From Archilochus colubris (lineage: Eukaryota > Chordata > Aves > Apodiformes > Trochilidae), in the NCBI GenBank assembly GCA_023079485.1, contig CM041084.1:104166467-104230466 (forward strand): a stretch of DNA of 64,000 nt, given 5' to 3'. The notes beneath the pieces are model-generated. The model was not told the origin of the DNA. It worked only from the letters and a program-made list of their open reading frames with translations, and did no database searches. Of the stretch, positions 25,242 through 40,200 are shown piece by piece. Positions within the stretch are counted from its first letter, which is position 1; each line of letters begins with the position of its first letter. The position numbers and the translations under genes are program-made.

Positions 25242-28200
25242 GTCATTTTATTTATTCCCTCTCTGATTACTTGTCTGTAAGGCACACACACGGATAGACT
25301 TGCTTTACCTCCCCATGTTGTAAAGTAGCTGGGTGTTCGTGTTCTTCATAGTCAGTAAAGGTCTTGAAGTCTCACACACCCTGCAAGGTGGTAGGTGACA
25401 TGAATTACATGTTCCCTGGCTTTAGGTCATGAAGTAAAAAATCAGAATTTAAATTAAATGTCAGGAAATAAAAAGTCAGATTTGATTAGTAGAGAGGTTT
25501 AGTTGTCACTAACAGGAATGACTAGCTTCTCACACAGTACCTTTAAAAAGTAAGCACAGCTGTTGTAATAAAGTAAGCATTTAAAGACTAATATTTTTAG
25601 TAATCTTATTTTCTATGGATTTTTATTACTTGTTCTCTTGGTACACACATTCTTACTTTAGTAACCAGCATTACTGTCTCTCTGTGTTGGCTGGTAGATT
25701 TGTTACTGCTACTTCACTAGTAAATCTGCCCCCATCCTTATTATACCAGCAGCTTCAGTGCAGTTTTATTTCTGCATTTGGGAGGCTGAAGTTTCTCTGG
25801 GGACCACAGTAATTAGTCACCAGGCAGTCCTCTGGGGTGATGGAAAATGGAGCAACTGCTTCAGAGTTCAGACGTGGGCTGATCAGTAATCTCACCGATG
25901 TGTGGTACGCTTCCAGGTCAGCTGTTTAGCAAGGAAACAGCTTAATTTTAAATGTCTCCTTATCTTGGGACCTGTAATTCAGCTGGTTTATATTGATATT
26001 TAGCCTATAGCCTTGTTTATCCACATGCAAATTGGCTGTCTCTCCCTACCTTGAATCAAAGACTTTATTAGCAGGGGCTGTACCAACTGGCCTGTTACCA
26101 AAGCTTGATTGTTTTTACCAGGCTTACTGTTGAATGCTTAGCAGCATGTTATGAAGCATTCTCATAAATGATTCAAACAAGTATAATTGGCAAAACTTAT
26201 AAACAAAGTATGGTTTGCAAGGCAGTATTCTTATTTGCTAATTTGCAGAAGTGGTGGTTGAACCTCTCTCTTGGTATTTTCCCTGTGAAGAAGCTAACAA
26301 GGCTAATCACAACCAGATTATGGGGGGGATTTCAAGGATTTTACTAACAGGAGGAAGGCAGAAGTGACAGAGTTACAGGGTCTCCCTCTCAGGGTGTGCC
26401 CCTGTAGCATGACAGCATTTGGGGACACCAGAGGTGACTGGCAGCCCCTAGTGGCTTGAGACCGGTGATCTGTGGTTTCAGTCCAACAAAAGGACCTCTT
26501 GGGCTTGGGAAGCTGCTGAACTCTGCTCATAGGAGAGGGTGGGAAAAATGGGTTAGGGGCGCTCAACACAGAGGGACTGTGGCTGGTCTTGTGTGCCAGT
26601 GGAAGATGCTTGTCCCTTAGCTCCCACGAGGGATGCAGCAGTTGCATCCCCGCCGCACAGTGGGCGCAGGAGTTATCTCCGGTGCCTGCACCCCGTGCCG
26701 TGCGATGCAACAAAACAGCACTGAGATGAAACAGAGAAAGCTTTCACATGCCTTGTGGTTTCAGCTGAATGAATAAAATGAGCAAGGCTGGAAGGGAGGG
26801 GAGGGGGAGGAATATTGCTGTTTGTCTCTTCTCTCTTCCCTCTGGCAATTTCTTTCTTTAACCGCAATTTTAAAAGTGCGTTCAGATGTAAAATAGATTT
26901 AAGGATTAATGTTTTGAAGAATTCTTTTTTTTTTTTTCCTGAGGTAATTTATTTTATTTTCAGTTGTTTTGTATGCTGTCGGGATTCTGAAAAGTAGTAT
27001 TTAGACTTAGAAGCAAATAGGAATTATCCTTGCAAATGAGAGATTTAAAATCTTTCCAAAATTAAAACAAAAGAGAACTTTTCTCAATAGCTATTTTATC
27101 AAAGCTGAGGAGAATATAAAACTGTGGGTGTTGGTGTGAGAGGGGAAAATTGCATATTTACTAGGTTTTGGTTTAGTTATTTTTTTTTCCTCTGAAAGCT
27201 TGGGCTAAGCTGTCACAGCAGAATACAGGAAGTTTTATTTTGCTGAGATTTTTTTTATGATGTGTTTTTTTTTTGCATGAAGGGAGGGGTGGTGGTGCCT
27301 TTTCTTATTATTATTTTAAATATTGTTTTTTATTCGAGCTGTCGCATTTCCAGACTTATTGTCTTTATTGTTCTTGCTGATTCCTAACACAGGGTGACTT
27401 GAATCATTTGTCTCGTCTTTCCTTCCTGCCTTTGTGTAGACTTCTTGGCTCTACAGCAGGGAACTGAGTACTTTTATTTTTTTCTTTCCCCCCCCCTTCC
27501 CCAACTGATTTATTTTTCAGATGTCGGACACTCTCAGGATCACCCAGACCAAAGAACTTCAAGAAGGTTCATTTTATCAAGAACATGAGGCAGCATGACA
27601 CCAGGAATGGCAGGTACTGTGCATCCAAAGGCTGCTTCTGCAAAGGCAATCCCTGGGGTGTGAGGGAAAGGGCAGAGTCAGCATCCCCATGCAATCCAAG
27701 GGTTCAGTGTGCCGTTGCCACTTACCATATACCTGCCTTTTAAATTAGTCTGTGAAGGCACAGGTTGCAATGCACACTCTTTCCTCAGGTGAGGTACAAA
27801 TCAGTGGAAGTGCTAGCCTATGGATTTTTAAGCCCCATGTCCCTGTAATACAACTTGCATAAAATGGAAATGAGTTGGGGCTTACTCCAACTTACAGGCG
27901 TACGATTTGGTTGTGTTTGTGGGAGCAAGGTGCAAAGTGTGAGAGGGGCTGCAGAGCTGACTCCGTCTGGAATAAGTTTTATTAATGACTGAATGATATT
28001 TCAAGATCTGTTAGTGTGTGTAGGTAAGTGTATGTGTCAAGATATTTGGGTTGTCAGGAGGCTAGGGGCTTACAAGACAAACAACTCAAGAAAACAGCTT
28101 CAGGGTAAGGTATTAAAGTTATCCCCACTCTTACAAGATAAATTACAAATGTGGCAGATCCCAATCCCACTGTTGTATCCTGCCTGATACACAGTGATGG

Positions 28201-31200
28201 TTGGTAAACACACAGCTGGGGATGGTTGTGGTGAGGTGAGAAGGGGGATCCTTGTTTTCAGGGCAGATGAAGGCAGCAGGGCACCCAAAGGATGCATGAG
28301 GGCTGCAGCTGTGGTGTGCAGTGCCTGGATGGCAGCTGTAGGTACCAGTGGGACCTGTTCAGCAGCAGTCAGATGGGACTTCCATTATTGCAAGGGCAGA
28401 GTGCCTGTTGTGGTTTTCCCATCAGCAAAATAGGTTATTTATTGCAGTATCATCTAGCTCAGAAGTCAAACTAGCTTATAAAGAAGACACCTGCCCTCTC
28501 TGGGTTTTTTTTTCACCAAACTATTTCCTTGTGTGCCTCATGACTTTATTCTTGTCCTTCCAAGCTTGATTAGGTTTGAAAGAGGTTACCTGAACAGGTT
28601 GCATGTAGACTAAACCACCCTACTGAGGGCTGACCCCTGCACTTAACCTGGTGTCATACAACTGCCATGGGCAAGAACCATTTATGTTCCTGTGGACTGA
28701 TTTGTGCACATAGCCTGTGGTTTTCATCAAACATGGAACCAGGTCAATAGAAATTCTGACATTACATTGAACCACAGGCTCTAGAAATTGAATTCTGGTA
28801 GGTGTTACTTGGCTCAAGCAAAATTTTCCCCCGTGTTTATTCTTACACATACAATTAAATGAAGTGAAAGGTAGTAATCAACATAAATACTGCAGAAGGT
28901 GGCTCTGAGAGATGACAGCTCTTTTGAAACAGCTTTTGTAGCAAACAAGTACATGACAGAACTGTCGATTTAACTATTGTCTGACCAGCAGCTGATTATA
29001 GTCTTTACAACTATAAAGACTTCACTACACGTGGAATCAAACACTGAAAAGCAGCCCTCTAATTTTAGTCTGTTTTGTGCATAAAGATATGTACACCCTG
29101 GGAATTTCTTATAACAAAAAAATCTTACTCATAAAGTTATTATGCAAATTCCACAGAGAACGAGTAATTTCTGAGATGCATATGTAAAATACATCCATGA
29201 AATTGTTAGAAGCATTACCTGTGAAGAGCTGAATAAATATTTGACTCATGAACTGTTGCTCTATCTGTTGAAAAAAAGTATTTGTAGAATATATCCTAGA
29301 ATTTCATCTTAGTTTATGTATCAGTCATTATGTCTGATAATATAACTGAATATTTTTCTTGGTAAGAAAACAGTGAGTAAGCTTTTGTTATTCAACTGGC
29401 TGCTTATCTTTATCAGCAGACACAGTTTTCCAGAATATTTCCATAACAATAATAAAGATCCCTTTATCTAGAATACAGATACAACACACAGTTTTGGAAA
29501 TGCTTTTTGTCCTGTGCACAAAGCCACAGCAATAATAGCTAAAAATAAAATGCAAAGTCAACAGTTTGTGCCACCCCTAATGCCAGCTAAGACCAGGAGT
29601 AAAGTAAGTAATCTGAGCACCTGTTTTTCAGGGGATCTGGGTGCTGTTGCAGTCGCTGAAGTTAGTAGGCATTCTGGGTGAAAAGGACCTTTGAAAGTTG
29701 AGGTGGATCTACTTCATGTATTAATCTGAAAATCAACAGTTTCTGAGTACCTGGAGAGACTTACAACTGGTGTCCTTGTGACATGGTATTGCACAAGTAT
29801 TGCAGTGGGTAGAAAGCCCCCCAGCCTGTAGCTAGAGCATGATCATGCAGGTGCTGTGCTGGAGTCAGGCTCTCAGAGCTCTTTCCAACCCCCCTGACCT
29901 TTCTGTTGTGGCATGATGGCCTTTCAATTAACTTGAGCAACCCAGCTTTGAAAACATCTTCATAGAATAATATTTTTGAGTGGTGAATTTGATAGCTTGA
30001 GCTTCAGTACAGCGAGCGCTGTCGGAACTCGTTTCAATGGCGTGTGGCTGCGAGTGTCACAGCAAAGATAACAGCAGCGTGGGTGATAGCTTGGGCCTCA
30101 TTTCTCCATTAACTGCCCTTATTTGCAGCTCTCAGCCTGTGAAGAGAGGTGTCCTTGTTCTGTAACACCGAGGGCTCTTCCTCTCTCAGCCTGGGGGTAA
30201 CATGCACTGAGCAGCAATGCTGTGCATCCAGCCTTCAGCAGTCCGGCGGTGAGGCAGTACCAGCTGTGATTAAAATAAGAGTTAAGCTACTTCACTATGG
30301 AGAAAAAACACCTGTAACCAGGACCCAGGGACCCAGCTTACCAGCCAGTCCTTGTAAAGCTTCCTGTTCATGGTTCTGTGTGCTGGTTAAACCGGTTCCT
30401 TTGGATTTCTAGGACTTGGCTTATTAAAGGATGTGGAAAACTAGGTTTCCTAGAGTGTATTATCAAAGCATCTTGTAAAATAGTACAAAATACATTTTCC
30501 CATTAAAAGACAAAGACAAGACATCCCTAGCTTACAAATTAGCACAGGTAGCAACAGGTATGTGGTTTTACCCCCTTTACTTAGCGGGTTTATTGATGGT
30601 CTCTTCCATAAACTGTGAAGCAGATTTCCTATCCATCAGAAACAGGCCACCAGAACAGCAAACCAAGCCAGCTGAGAAAAAAATTCATGGTGAGAACAGG
30701 ACAAGAACATTTCTGGAGTCATCCTGCATGTAGCAGATGCAAACACAGTAAACCAGTGCTCCTTGCCCACCCCAGGGCTATTGTGTTCTCATTTTTTTTT
30801 GTCAGTAAGTGTACAGTTCCATGCCAAGGCTAAACAGCATCCATTAGGGTATGAAAAGTCTGGTTTGCTGCCTTTTTAATTGTGGAAATGCACACACATG
30901 CACTTATAAGAGGTTTACTTTTTGCAGTGTTCTCACTGTTCATTCTTTCCCTCAGCCACCTTTCAATAGCCTCAACTTGAGCTTGAGATCCAAAATGATG
31001 TCTGCCACCCAGACAGCATCTGTGGTTTGTGTGTTCACCTTTGTATGCAGGGCAGAAAAAAAAGTCCTGGTAGTCAAACATTATCAACCAAGTATGAGGG
31101 AAGAGGCTACAATATTCTGTGTGTGTGTGATACATACAATGCATATCACATTGACTAATCACAGCCTTTTGGTGCAACACAATCAAACCTAGACAGACGC

Positions 31201-34200
31201 TGAAGAAAACAGACATTATTCTTCTTAAAGTCAAAGAAATTACTGATTCTGTTGAAAGCCTTGTGCTCAGTAAGGTTTTGTATTTCTGTAGCATGCACCT
31301 CATTAAAGAAATTGGAAGATTAGCTTGAACACCTGTCTTGCAAAGTAAAGGTTGCTCTGAGCCATAGTAATTAATACAACTTTCTGTTGAAATGTGAAAA
31401 TTAGAGAGTGAAAACCTTTTCATGATGTAATTTTAAACATGTCTAGGTGGCACAGTGGTAGTCAGGGCTCAGAAATCCATTCCAACTCAAGCTGCTTCTG
31501 ATGTTGGAGACACCTCATTCAGAGCTGTCCAGTGTTGTAGACACCCTCAAGAGTTGAAATCCAGAAAAATGCTTTTATCTTATAAACAATTTAATTTTCT
31601 TGAGCATCATTGGGCCTCCACCACAATTTCTTCTTCAAAGTACATTTTGTGACAAGTTTCTGGACTTTCTGTTCCAGCAAACCATTGCAGGCCCTCCTTT
31701 TTTTTTTTTTTTTTTTTTTTGGTGTACATATCTAAATAAATAGCTGTTTTATCCTTTATGATGAGCTTCTGGCCACTGCCTTCCTTGCTGCTCTTCCAGT
31801 CCAGCTGTTTTGCACCAGTCCCCTCCAGCACCTTTGCAGATAAGGCTTTGTGTCATCCTGGCAGTGGAGGCCATGGATGCCCAGGAGATGTTTATGTTGA
31901 GAGGCTCCCCCAGTTAGTAGAAAGAGGCAGTACTTGGGTCCCAAGGGAAAGAAATCTGCAGAAAACTAGAAGCTGGTGATTTTTATTTCCTTTCTGATCT
32001 GATTACTTCTTATATACACAGCAAATTTTCCTGGCATAACTTCCCACTTTTGCCTCTGCTTGTGGGTATGGAAGCATCATTTTTTTTTTCTTAAAGAGTT
32101 ACTTTTTGGGGTTTTTTTAGGGAGGTGTAAGGCATTGGTGGAAGAGCTGTATTTCCAGAAACAGCCAGAGGGAGCGGGGTGGAATACTCTTAGTGGGTAC
32201 TGTGGTTTTCCAAATTCAAAGATGCTTTCTGATGTCAGCCTCAAAATCTGTGCCAAGTTTCATACATCAGCAAACAAGGCTTCCAGTGAACAAGCAAGCT
32301 GTTGTGAGTAGTAACCATTCAGCAATAAGCAGTGTCATGCACAAAATTAATCATGCACCAGGGTTTTTTTGCTTGTGGACTGCCTTTTTCAAATGCAAAA
32401 AAATTATTTACCCTGCTTTATAACTTACTGATGCACTCTGAGACTGTTTTATAGGATCTGAGATATTTACCATATGCAAGGGGTGTTAGTAGCATCCAGG
32501 CAAACGATGAGGTCATGCTTTATCTGCTACAGGAGAACTTCTAGTGCTACGTGCATGTTCAATATTAGAAACCTTCCTTTATTCAAGGGTAAATACCACT
32601 TTGCTTTTAAACAAGCTTTTAAGGAAGAAAATAGGATTGCTATAACAGAATAATCGCGGAGAAGAAAAAGTGATTGTTCTGAATTCTTGTGCATTTTTCC
32701 CCAGCATTACATGCAGGAGCTTTCTTGGGGATCTAAACTTTTTCCAAGATCTAAGGCTACGCTGGTCCCATAAGGAAATAGCCTTTAACAAGAGCATAAC
32801 TGGTACAAGATTTATAGGTGCATATGGTGGTTTTTGGACAGTAAAGAAAAAATAGTGTGCTAGGGTTTGTTGTCCAACTTTGACCTGCATGGGAAAAATG
32901 ATGAAAAATACAGGTGAAATCCTCACATACAGATCTGTGGCATGCAGTATCAGAAAAATCAGTGTTGGGGAGAAGAGCAAGAAAGGGCAATAGCCCTGAT
33001 AGCCAACCTTGAAGTAGCTCCTAGCATTTGGACCACAAGGGGAGATTTTTTAGGAAGGTAAAACATCAGTAAATTATAGCACCAATCAGATCAGAAGATA
33101 GCACAAATTGCCATCACCATATGTTAGAGGAATTTGAGGGGATGCAGCCTGTTGGCCAGCTTTAGAGGGAAGAATGTTATTTTTAGTGTACGTTGCTCTA
33201 TTGTACAATTGTTGGTGTCCTGGATATAATAAGGAAAAAGGATATATTTACATTTAGTTATTTATTGGCATTTTATATTTTACATCTTGATCAAGCTTCT
33301 CTTGGCTTCTTGCTAATTTGCATCTCCCAGAACTAAAATTCTGTAGCTCTTGGTAGTCCACATAGTTTTTTGGAAAGTGGGTCTTGACCTCAAGGTGGCT
33401 TTGATGTTGTTTAATGATATGTCAGATCTTAATAGCTGAAGGTAATAGTGTGGCTATAAAACAGATAGGTTGCTATAAGGTATTTGATTTAATGCCACAC
33501 AGTGATTTTGCAGGCGATGAAGGTATTGGGAACCTGGTTAAAAATACAAAGTGTTTACTGTAAGAGTGGCCTGGATTCTGAGATAAGCTCTGTGCAGGGA
33601 GATAACATGTTCTTTCACTTAGCCAAATATTGAGCTACCTGCTTATAAGGAGTGAAAAGCAAGCCATGCTTACAGGAGGAGGCATTCCTGACAATTAGTG
33701 ACCAAGATAGACATGGTGCTGGAGGAGAAGGGGCAAGGAGCTGTGGGATCAGTCATGCCTGAGTGTAAGTGCAGCATCATAACTGAGATTACTGATGTGA
33801 TTGATGAGTGCAGAGGCTGGTGAGTTGTCAGGGCTAGATACTGATCTTAAAGGTAAAACAGAAAGATGTGATGTTTGTATCTGCCACCCGTGCAACTGCT
33901 GAGGCCAATAATTCTGCCCAGAAACCAAGAAGGCTGATGGAAGAAAAATGGAGAAGACCTAAGGAGGAGCCTGAAAAAGAGTGAAAGGATCTGAAAGCTT
34001 ATGATAATAGAAAACTTTGTGTACAAATCAGGATACTTAAGAAGCAGAAAGCTGAATGAAAACCAAGGAAGTCCTTTGGTTTAGCAGAGAGAAAGGCCAT
34101 GACCAGCAGATGGAAATTCTTGTCCAGTAAGTTCAGTCTCTCAAGTCAGCCTGAGAGTTGTCGTGTGCATTGCCAGTGGTTGTTGGTGTGCATCACCAAC

Positions 34201-37200
34201 TGGGTTGCTGTTGGATTTGTCACTTCAGTGTCAGCCGTAGTGGTCAGTTGTCAGAACAGCTTGTTGCCTCTCTGGGTAGACTCCTTTCACTGGGACTCCT
34301 TTGACTAGAAAAGTATCTGTCCTGGATTCCAAGTAATATATTCAGGATAGTCTTCCTAGAAAGCCTGTAGAGGGGATGGGACTCCACTACTCCTTTTCCG
34401 TGTAACGTATGGCACAGGCTGCAGCACTTCTGGAAAGACTCAGTAGCGTGGTACCCTACCTGTGAGATAAAAAAAGAGGAGGGAGAAGTCATTTGTGGTG
34501 GAAGTTTTATGGTTACAAATTCCTCAGTGGTAACACCTGTTGCTTTGCTTATTGTGGTGGGATTTTTAAATTTTAGTCTTTGATTTCTTTTATTTTCTTT
34601 TATATTTTAGAATAGTCCTTATCAGCAGCAGAAGATCCTTCTGCAGCATATTTTCAGTGCTGCCATATCGAGACTGTACCCAAGTCGGGTATGTATATTT
34701 ATACATGTACTACATAGTCTTTCTGGGCCTGCATGTAGACCTGATAATGGAAAACAGCATGATGGAAGCTAATGCTTTTACATATCTGCTCTGAGAAGAG
34801 ATAAATGCACTTAGATATACTTGACTTTCGGAAGATTACCAGGTTAAAAACATAGCCCTCAGTCCCCAGTTTATTTATATGTGTTGTGGTATCTTTGATT
34901 ATTAAACTGGAGAAAACTTCCCCCTTGAAATCAATGTTCATGAAAAATGCACTCATTTTAGTATTTCTTCTGACTTCACTTCTCTTTGACAAAACAAATA
35001 CTCTATAGACAGCACAACTTTTATTTCGTAAGCAGTCTTAGCATTCTTGTTCTTCCATACAAACATGGTGCTACTGTATATAGATTTCCAGAACTACAGA
35101 GAAGTATTTGGATGTAAACATAATACCTTTTTATTTTACATTTAGCCTTTGATTAAGTTATTCAGTCAGCAAAAACAATTATTTTAGCTATAATACCATG
35201 TAGGTTCTGAAGGTGTAAGCACTAAATGTCTGTGGAGCTGCTGTGCATCCCTCAATGTACTGAGACATTAAACCTCCAACAGAAAAGTTTATTCAGATTC
35301 AAACAGTTCTCCAAAGACTGAGAAGGCTTTTTGCTCTTCCACTGAAACTGCAGAAGTGGAAGAAACTAGATTTGGCTCGGACATGATGTCTGTCAGACTC
35401 TGGCACGTGACTTGTTGGGTGCCTTCCGAGGCAGCACCACAGGACCAGGAAGGGCAGTGTGGGTTGGTGGCAGCTCCGTGCCTTGGGGGCAAAGGGATAA
35501 AGCATTGGCTGCTCACCACAGAATTCTGAAGTAGGATCTATTGGCAAAAAATTTGGGGGACTGAAACAGGACTGATATAGGGAGGTGGGATTGAAAGACA
35601 CACAGATCGTCTGTAGTCAAATTTACCCAAGGGATGGATTTGCCTTATATTTTTCATCCGTCTATTTAATTCTGTAGAATGATTTGCCACAAGCTGCTTG
35701 TGCATCAGCTATTCAGAACCAAGGGGGATTATTTTTAATGCACCAAGGAAAGGAAGCATCTTTTTAGGAAAGTTGACTTGCTCTCGTATCTCTTACAGTA
35801 AATTTTTTCCCTTAATTAAACTGGGATGACACATCATGTGAATTCTTGACAGACTGGCAGCTTTGTTCGTTCTTCTTGGGTACACTGTCATTCATTTATG
35901 GGCATTGCCCTGTGGAAATTGCCTCTTTATTGAAAATTGAATGTATTTTGAAATTCTGATGACTGGTTATACCTTCTAAATTAAATCAGTAATGAGCCCA
36001 GCTGCAAACTTAAATACTATTTCAGCATGTAATGTCTTGTACCATGCTTGCGCAGCAAGAAAGCTTGGGATGAGAAGGTAGCAAGTGCCAGTGCAAAACA
36101 ATCCAGCCCTGTTCCCTTTGCTAAAAAGCCAAGATTAAAAAAAAAAATTAAAAAATCAAAAATGTCCTCTGTCCTCCTTCCAGAGCATCACAGGAAGAGA
36201 GAAACAATTCCATAGCACCTCCTTCCAGGAACAGCTGGTGCAAAGAACAGATGAAGCAGTATAGCATAAACTGTAGCCACTCTGTTCAGGCTGCACAGTG
36301 TTTGCTTACTTCATTACACATTTTGAATGTGTGGTTGAAGAGGGGGAGGGACACTGGTACCCTTCTGAAGTACTGTAGTGAGACAGCATCCTTTAGATCT
36401 GCTTTCTCTAAATCCCTGATTGCTGATGTCTGTCCTTGGTCCTAGCTGGTTTATGTTGAACTAACATTGCTAGATAGTTTACAGAAAGAAACAACTAGTT
36501 GCTGGGAACCTTGGGCACGCCTGCAATTAGCTTTGGAGTAAGCACTGGCAGAAGCAAGGTGGACATGCATGTAGGGGAGACTGTTCTATGTGAGAGTAGC
36601 ACATGGTGGAGCTGCTGCTGCTTTTCCATCTCGGCTCCAACGTGCAGGCACTGCAGCCATCGGAGGAGATCTCTAGGCACAGCTGTGTTTTGGAGGGGCT
36701 GCCAGCCCCTATTATGTTGTAGGCAACACAGAAGAGCTCTACTGTATTGATGCTGGCAGCTAAATTGCACTGATGGATCGATTTTAAAAACCAAACCTGT
36801 CTGCAGTGTCTGCAGTCACAGCTAAACTCTGCCAGGGTGAGTGAGGCAGCATCACCCCTTACCAGCAAGGTGCAAGCAGTGTGCTCTAGACTGTGGGCCA
36901 TGCTTGCCCGACTCTCACACTGAGGTCAAACTACAGTAGCAAGAATCACAGAATGATAGATAAGTTTGCGTGGGAAGATCCTCTGGTTCCACCTTCCCTG
37001 CCATGGACAGGGACAGTTCCCACTAGACCAGGTCTCTCAAAAGTCCCATCCAGCCTGGCCTTGAGCACTTCCAGGGATGGGGTGGCAACCTGTTCCAGTG
37101 TTTCACCACCCTCATAGCAAAGGATTTCTTCCCAATGTCTAACTTAAAATCTCCCCTCATCCAGTTTTAAGCCATTATGCCTTGTCCTGTCACTACATTC

Positions 37201-40200
37201 CCTTGAAGAAGTTCCACTGCAGCTTTCCTGTAGCCCCTTCAGGTACTGGAAGGCCACTATAATGTCTTCCTGGAGCCTTTTCTTCTCCAGGCTGAACAAC
37301 CTCAACTCTCACAGCCTGTCTTCACAGGAGAGGTGCTCTGTGAACAGGATCATGTTCATAGCCTTCCTCTGGGCTCGCTCCAGCAGCTCCATGTCCTACT
37401 TTTGTAGGGAGCTACAGAACTGGACACAGTACTTGAGGTGGGGTCTCAGCAGAGCAGAGCAGAGGGGGGGGGGGGGGGGGGAGGAGAATCACCTCCCTTG
37501 ACCTGCTGCTGGCCACAACTCTTTTGATGTAGCCTAGGACAGCATTGGCTTTCTGGGCTGCAGGCTCACACTGCTGGCTGATGTTGAGCTTCTGTTCAGC
37601 AAGCATCCCCAAGTCCTTTTCCTCAGGGATGTTCTGTTTCCTCAACCAATTCTCCACCAATTCACCCAGCCTGTAATCATGCTGGGGATTGCCCCAGCCC
37701 AAGTAGAGGGCCTTGTACTTGGCCTTGTTGAGCTTCATGAGATTATCTTGGGCCCCCTTCTCAAGCTTGTCGGGAACCCTTCCCAATCCCCTAAACTGTG
37801 TTTTTAAGTGGTTGTACAAATATGAATGAAGGTCTGGGTGGTGTGGAAATGGGAACTCTGGAAATGCATGAGAGGATGAAATTTGAGCTGTCCCCTGGAA
37901 TGTTTCCCAAATCCCCCTCCCTGGCAGCCCAAGTGTAGCTCACTGGGGTGTAGCTGGAAGCAGGATTTTGGAGGGAAAAGTACTTCAGAGTGGCACAGAG
38001 GCTGCTGGTGATGATGGCAGTTCTTGCCACCAGTGGTTTCAGAAGACCAATCCGGTGGTGCACCAGAAGGACACCATGTACCAGAGGAATAATGCTCTCT
38101 GTTTTTCTCTGTTACGCTGAAGAGAAGCAAAAGTACAAAGCACAGTGACATGATGGGGAGAAAAAGTAATGAACAGAAATAATCACTAGAATTTTCTGTC
38201 CTCAGAATTTTCTCTCCACCTTGTATCTGACAGAAACCTAATGCTTTCCTTTGCAGTACTTTTGCGCAAAGAAAAAGGAGAGAATTAATACCAAATTGAC
38301 AAATATTTTGAGGTGTGTTATCTCCTGATGGAGTCACTGAGAGGCAGGTACTTTTGTGGATCTGAGCCAGAAATTGAACTCTCTGGGTCTGACTGTATTA
38401 CTGTTGCCAGCATCTTTGCTGGTGGTGTGCAGACAGTCACAGCTTCACCTGTTTCCATGTCCAAGAGTAGGGTAATGGGCAGGACCAGAACTTGCTTTTT
38501 GTCCTCCATCTAGACCATCAGATGGGCTGTGAGTACAGATATAGCCAGGTGAAAGCAATGTAAGGAAGGCTATACTGCTGCAGATGTACTGAGCATATTG
38601 CTTGCTGGCTTCCCTTGGCCCCCCAGTGTCCTTGAGCTGCTACAGGACCCTGCCCAGGGTGTAGTGGTGACTGAGGGCAGTGATGGGAAGGTTGCTCTGT
38701 ACTGAAAGCATTGTAACAGTGTTATTGCCTCTGTTATTAAATTAACAGACACACAAACCCATGATCATACCAGGCTAGTCAGCAGAGGCAGGTAGCACCT
38801 ACAGGATACAGCAACACTGGTAATGTTGTCTGAATGCTTGGCTTTGAGTATATTTCTGTGACATACAAAGTCACTCTGTGGTGCACGGCTTAGAAGAGGC
38901 AACCCAACTGCTAGTGGTGGTATTGTAGGATTGCTCTTAGTTGCTAATGTTGTGTGTTGAAAAACTTCATGACTAAAGGGTTTTCATGATCTGAATTTTT
39001 CTGTGGAACAAAATCTAGCTCACCCATGAAACACACATGCAGTTACCACACAGAGATTTTGTAGTGAAGTTTACAAATGAAATAAATGTGTGACAAAATG
39101 CAGCAGTGACTGCTGAACATTTTTTTCCACTGTAGAGAGATACTTGTGCTTTATAAAAATTGTTTCTCCTCTCCTTTTTCACCATTCACTGATGTTATAC
39201 TATGGATCATGTTGACACCCCAGTACTCTTTAATAATACTTAAAATTTGAAGCATCATATGTAATGGTATGATAATACTATTCTTCAAGTTCCTCTTTCT
39301 TATTTAAAAGTTATACTCCAAAAGATGTAAGAGCTGCTTTGTGAAGGGTATTGAAACTGGATTTCTGGCTCAGTATTCACTTTACATCTTCTTTGCAGGA
39401 GATGAATGAATAGTTCACTTCAGAATAGTTCTTCATATAGTTCTTCAGAAGGGCTTAAAATGGGAGGTAATGCCAGTTACTAGAGGTGCACCTTGTGCAA
39501 CCTCTGAGCTGCTGTGGCACACACCTTCCTTGTCAAAGGTTGTCATGGTAGAAGCTCACAGCAAGTGGAGCTGAGCCTTGTTGCTCTTCCTCTTCCAGGA
39601 CAGGGGAAGATGCCTCAGGTCACCAGAAAATAGTTGTCCCATGACACAGGCACTAAGCACGTGCACACACACACACACACGTGCGTGGACCTGCTCTGGG
39701 CCCTCAGAGGGGATTTGTGTCACAGCAGACCAAAGAGAGGAGCCATTTGCAGATAGATTAAACATGACTGGAAGGAATTATTCGTTTGGAGATGGTCTTT
39801 AGATGGTTTGAGGTGACTTGGATTTCAGCCCTTTTAGACAGGAGATGGGGATCAGACACAGCAGGTATTAACCCTTTAGCCATTAGTCAGGTCATCCTTC
39901 AGGTGCCAGAGTCATTACACATGTCCCCAGACAGGAACTGATACAGCCAGGCTCTCCCTTGCAGCCAGCACAGGGAAGGTGTCTGCAGGTGTCTGCCCAC
40001 CACAGTCCCCAGCAGTGTCCATGCAAGGGAGCTCTGCAGACCCTCCATGTGGCACCAGCCAGGATGGAGAAGGACCAGGTACAGCTCTGCCCCCAGGTAG
40101 CTGACTTGGAAAAGGCAGATTTCCTGGGCAAGGGAAGAAGAGGACACATTCTCTGTGGCTTGCCTGCTCTTGGAGCTTTTCTGGGCACCCTTTCAACTTC

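Noticed and set aside
27521..27523. ATG at the start of exon 3 as an alternative translation start
   Set aside because: It is out of frame with the CABLES1 reading and sits directly on the splice junction.
29870..29915. Possible CR1 3' end (CTCTTTCCAACCCCCCTGACC)
   Set aside because: Only a short resemblance, with no CR1 terminal repeats or body beside it.
37412..37819. 135-codon minus-strand open frame with LINE-like protein
   Set aside because: It is the decayed CR1 ORF2 tail, recorded as a mobile element and not as a host gene.
37804..38337. 177-codon minus-strand open frame next to the CR1 copy
   Set aside because: It lies beyond the CR1 homology and has no recognised family; likely chance.
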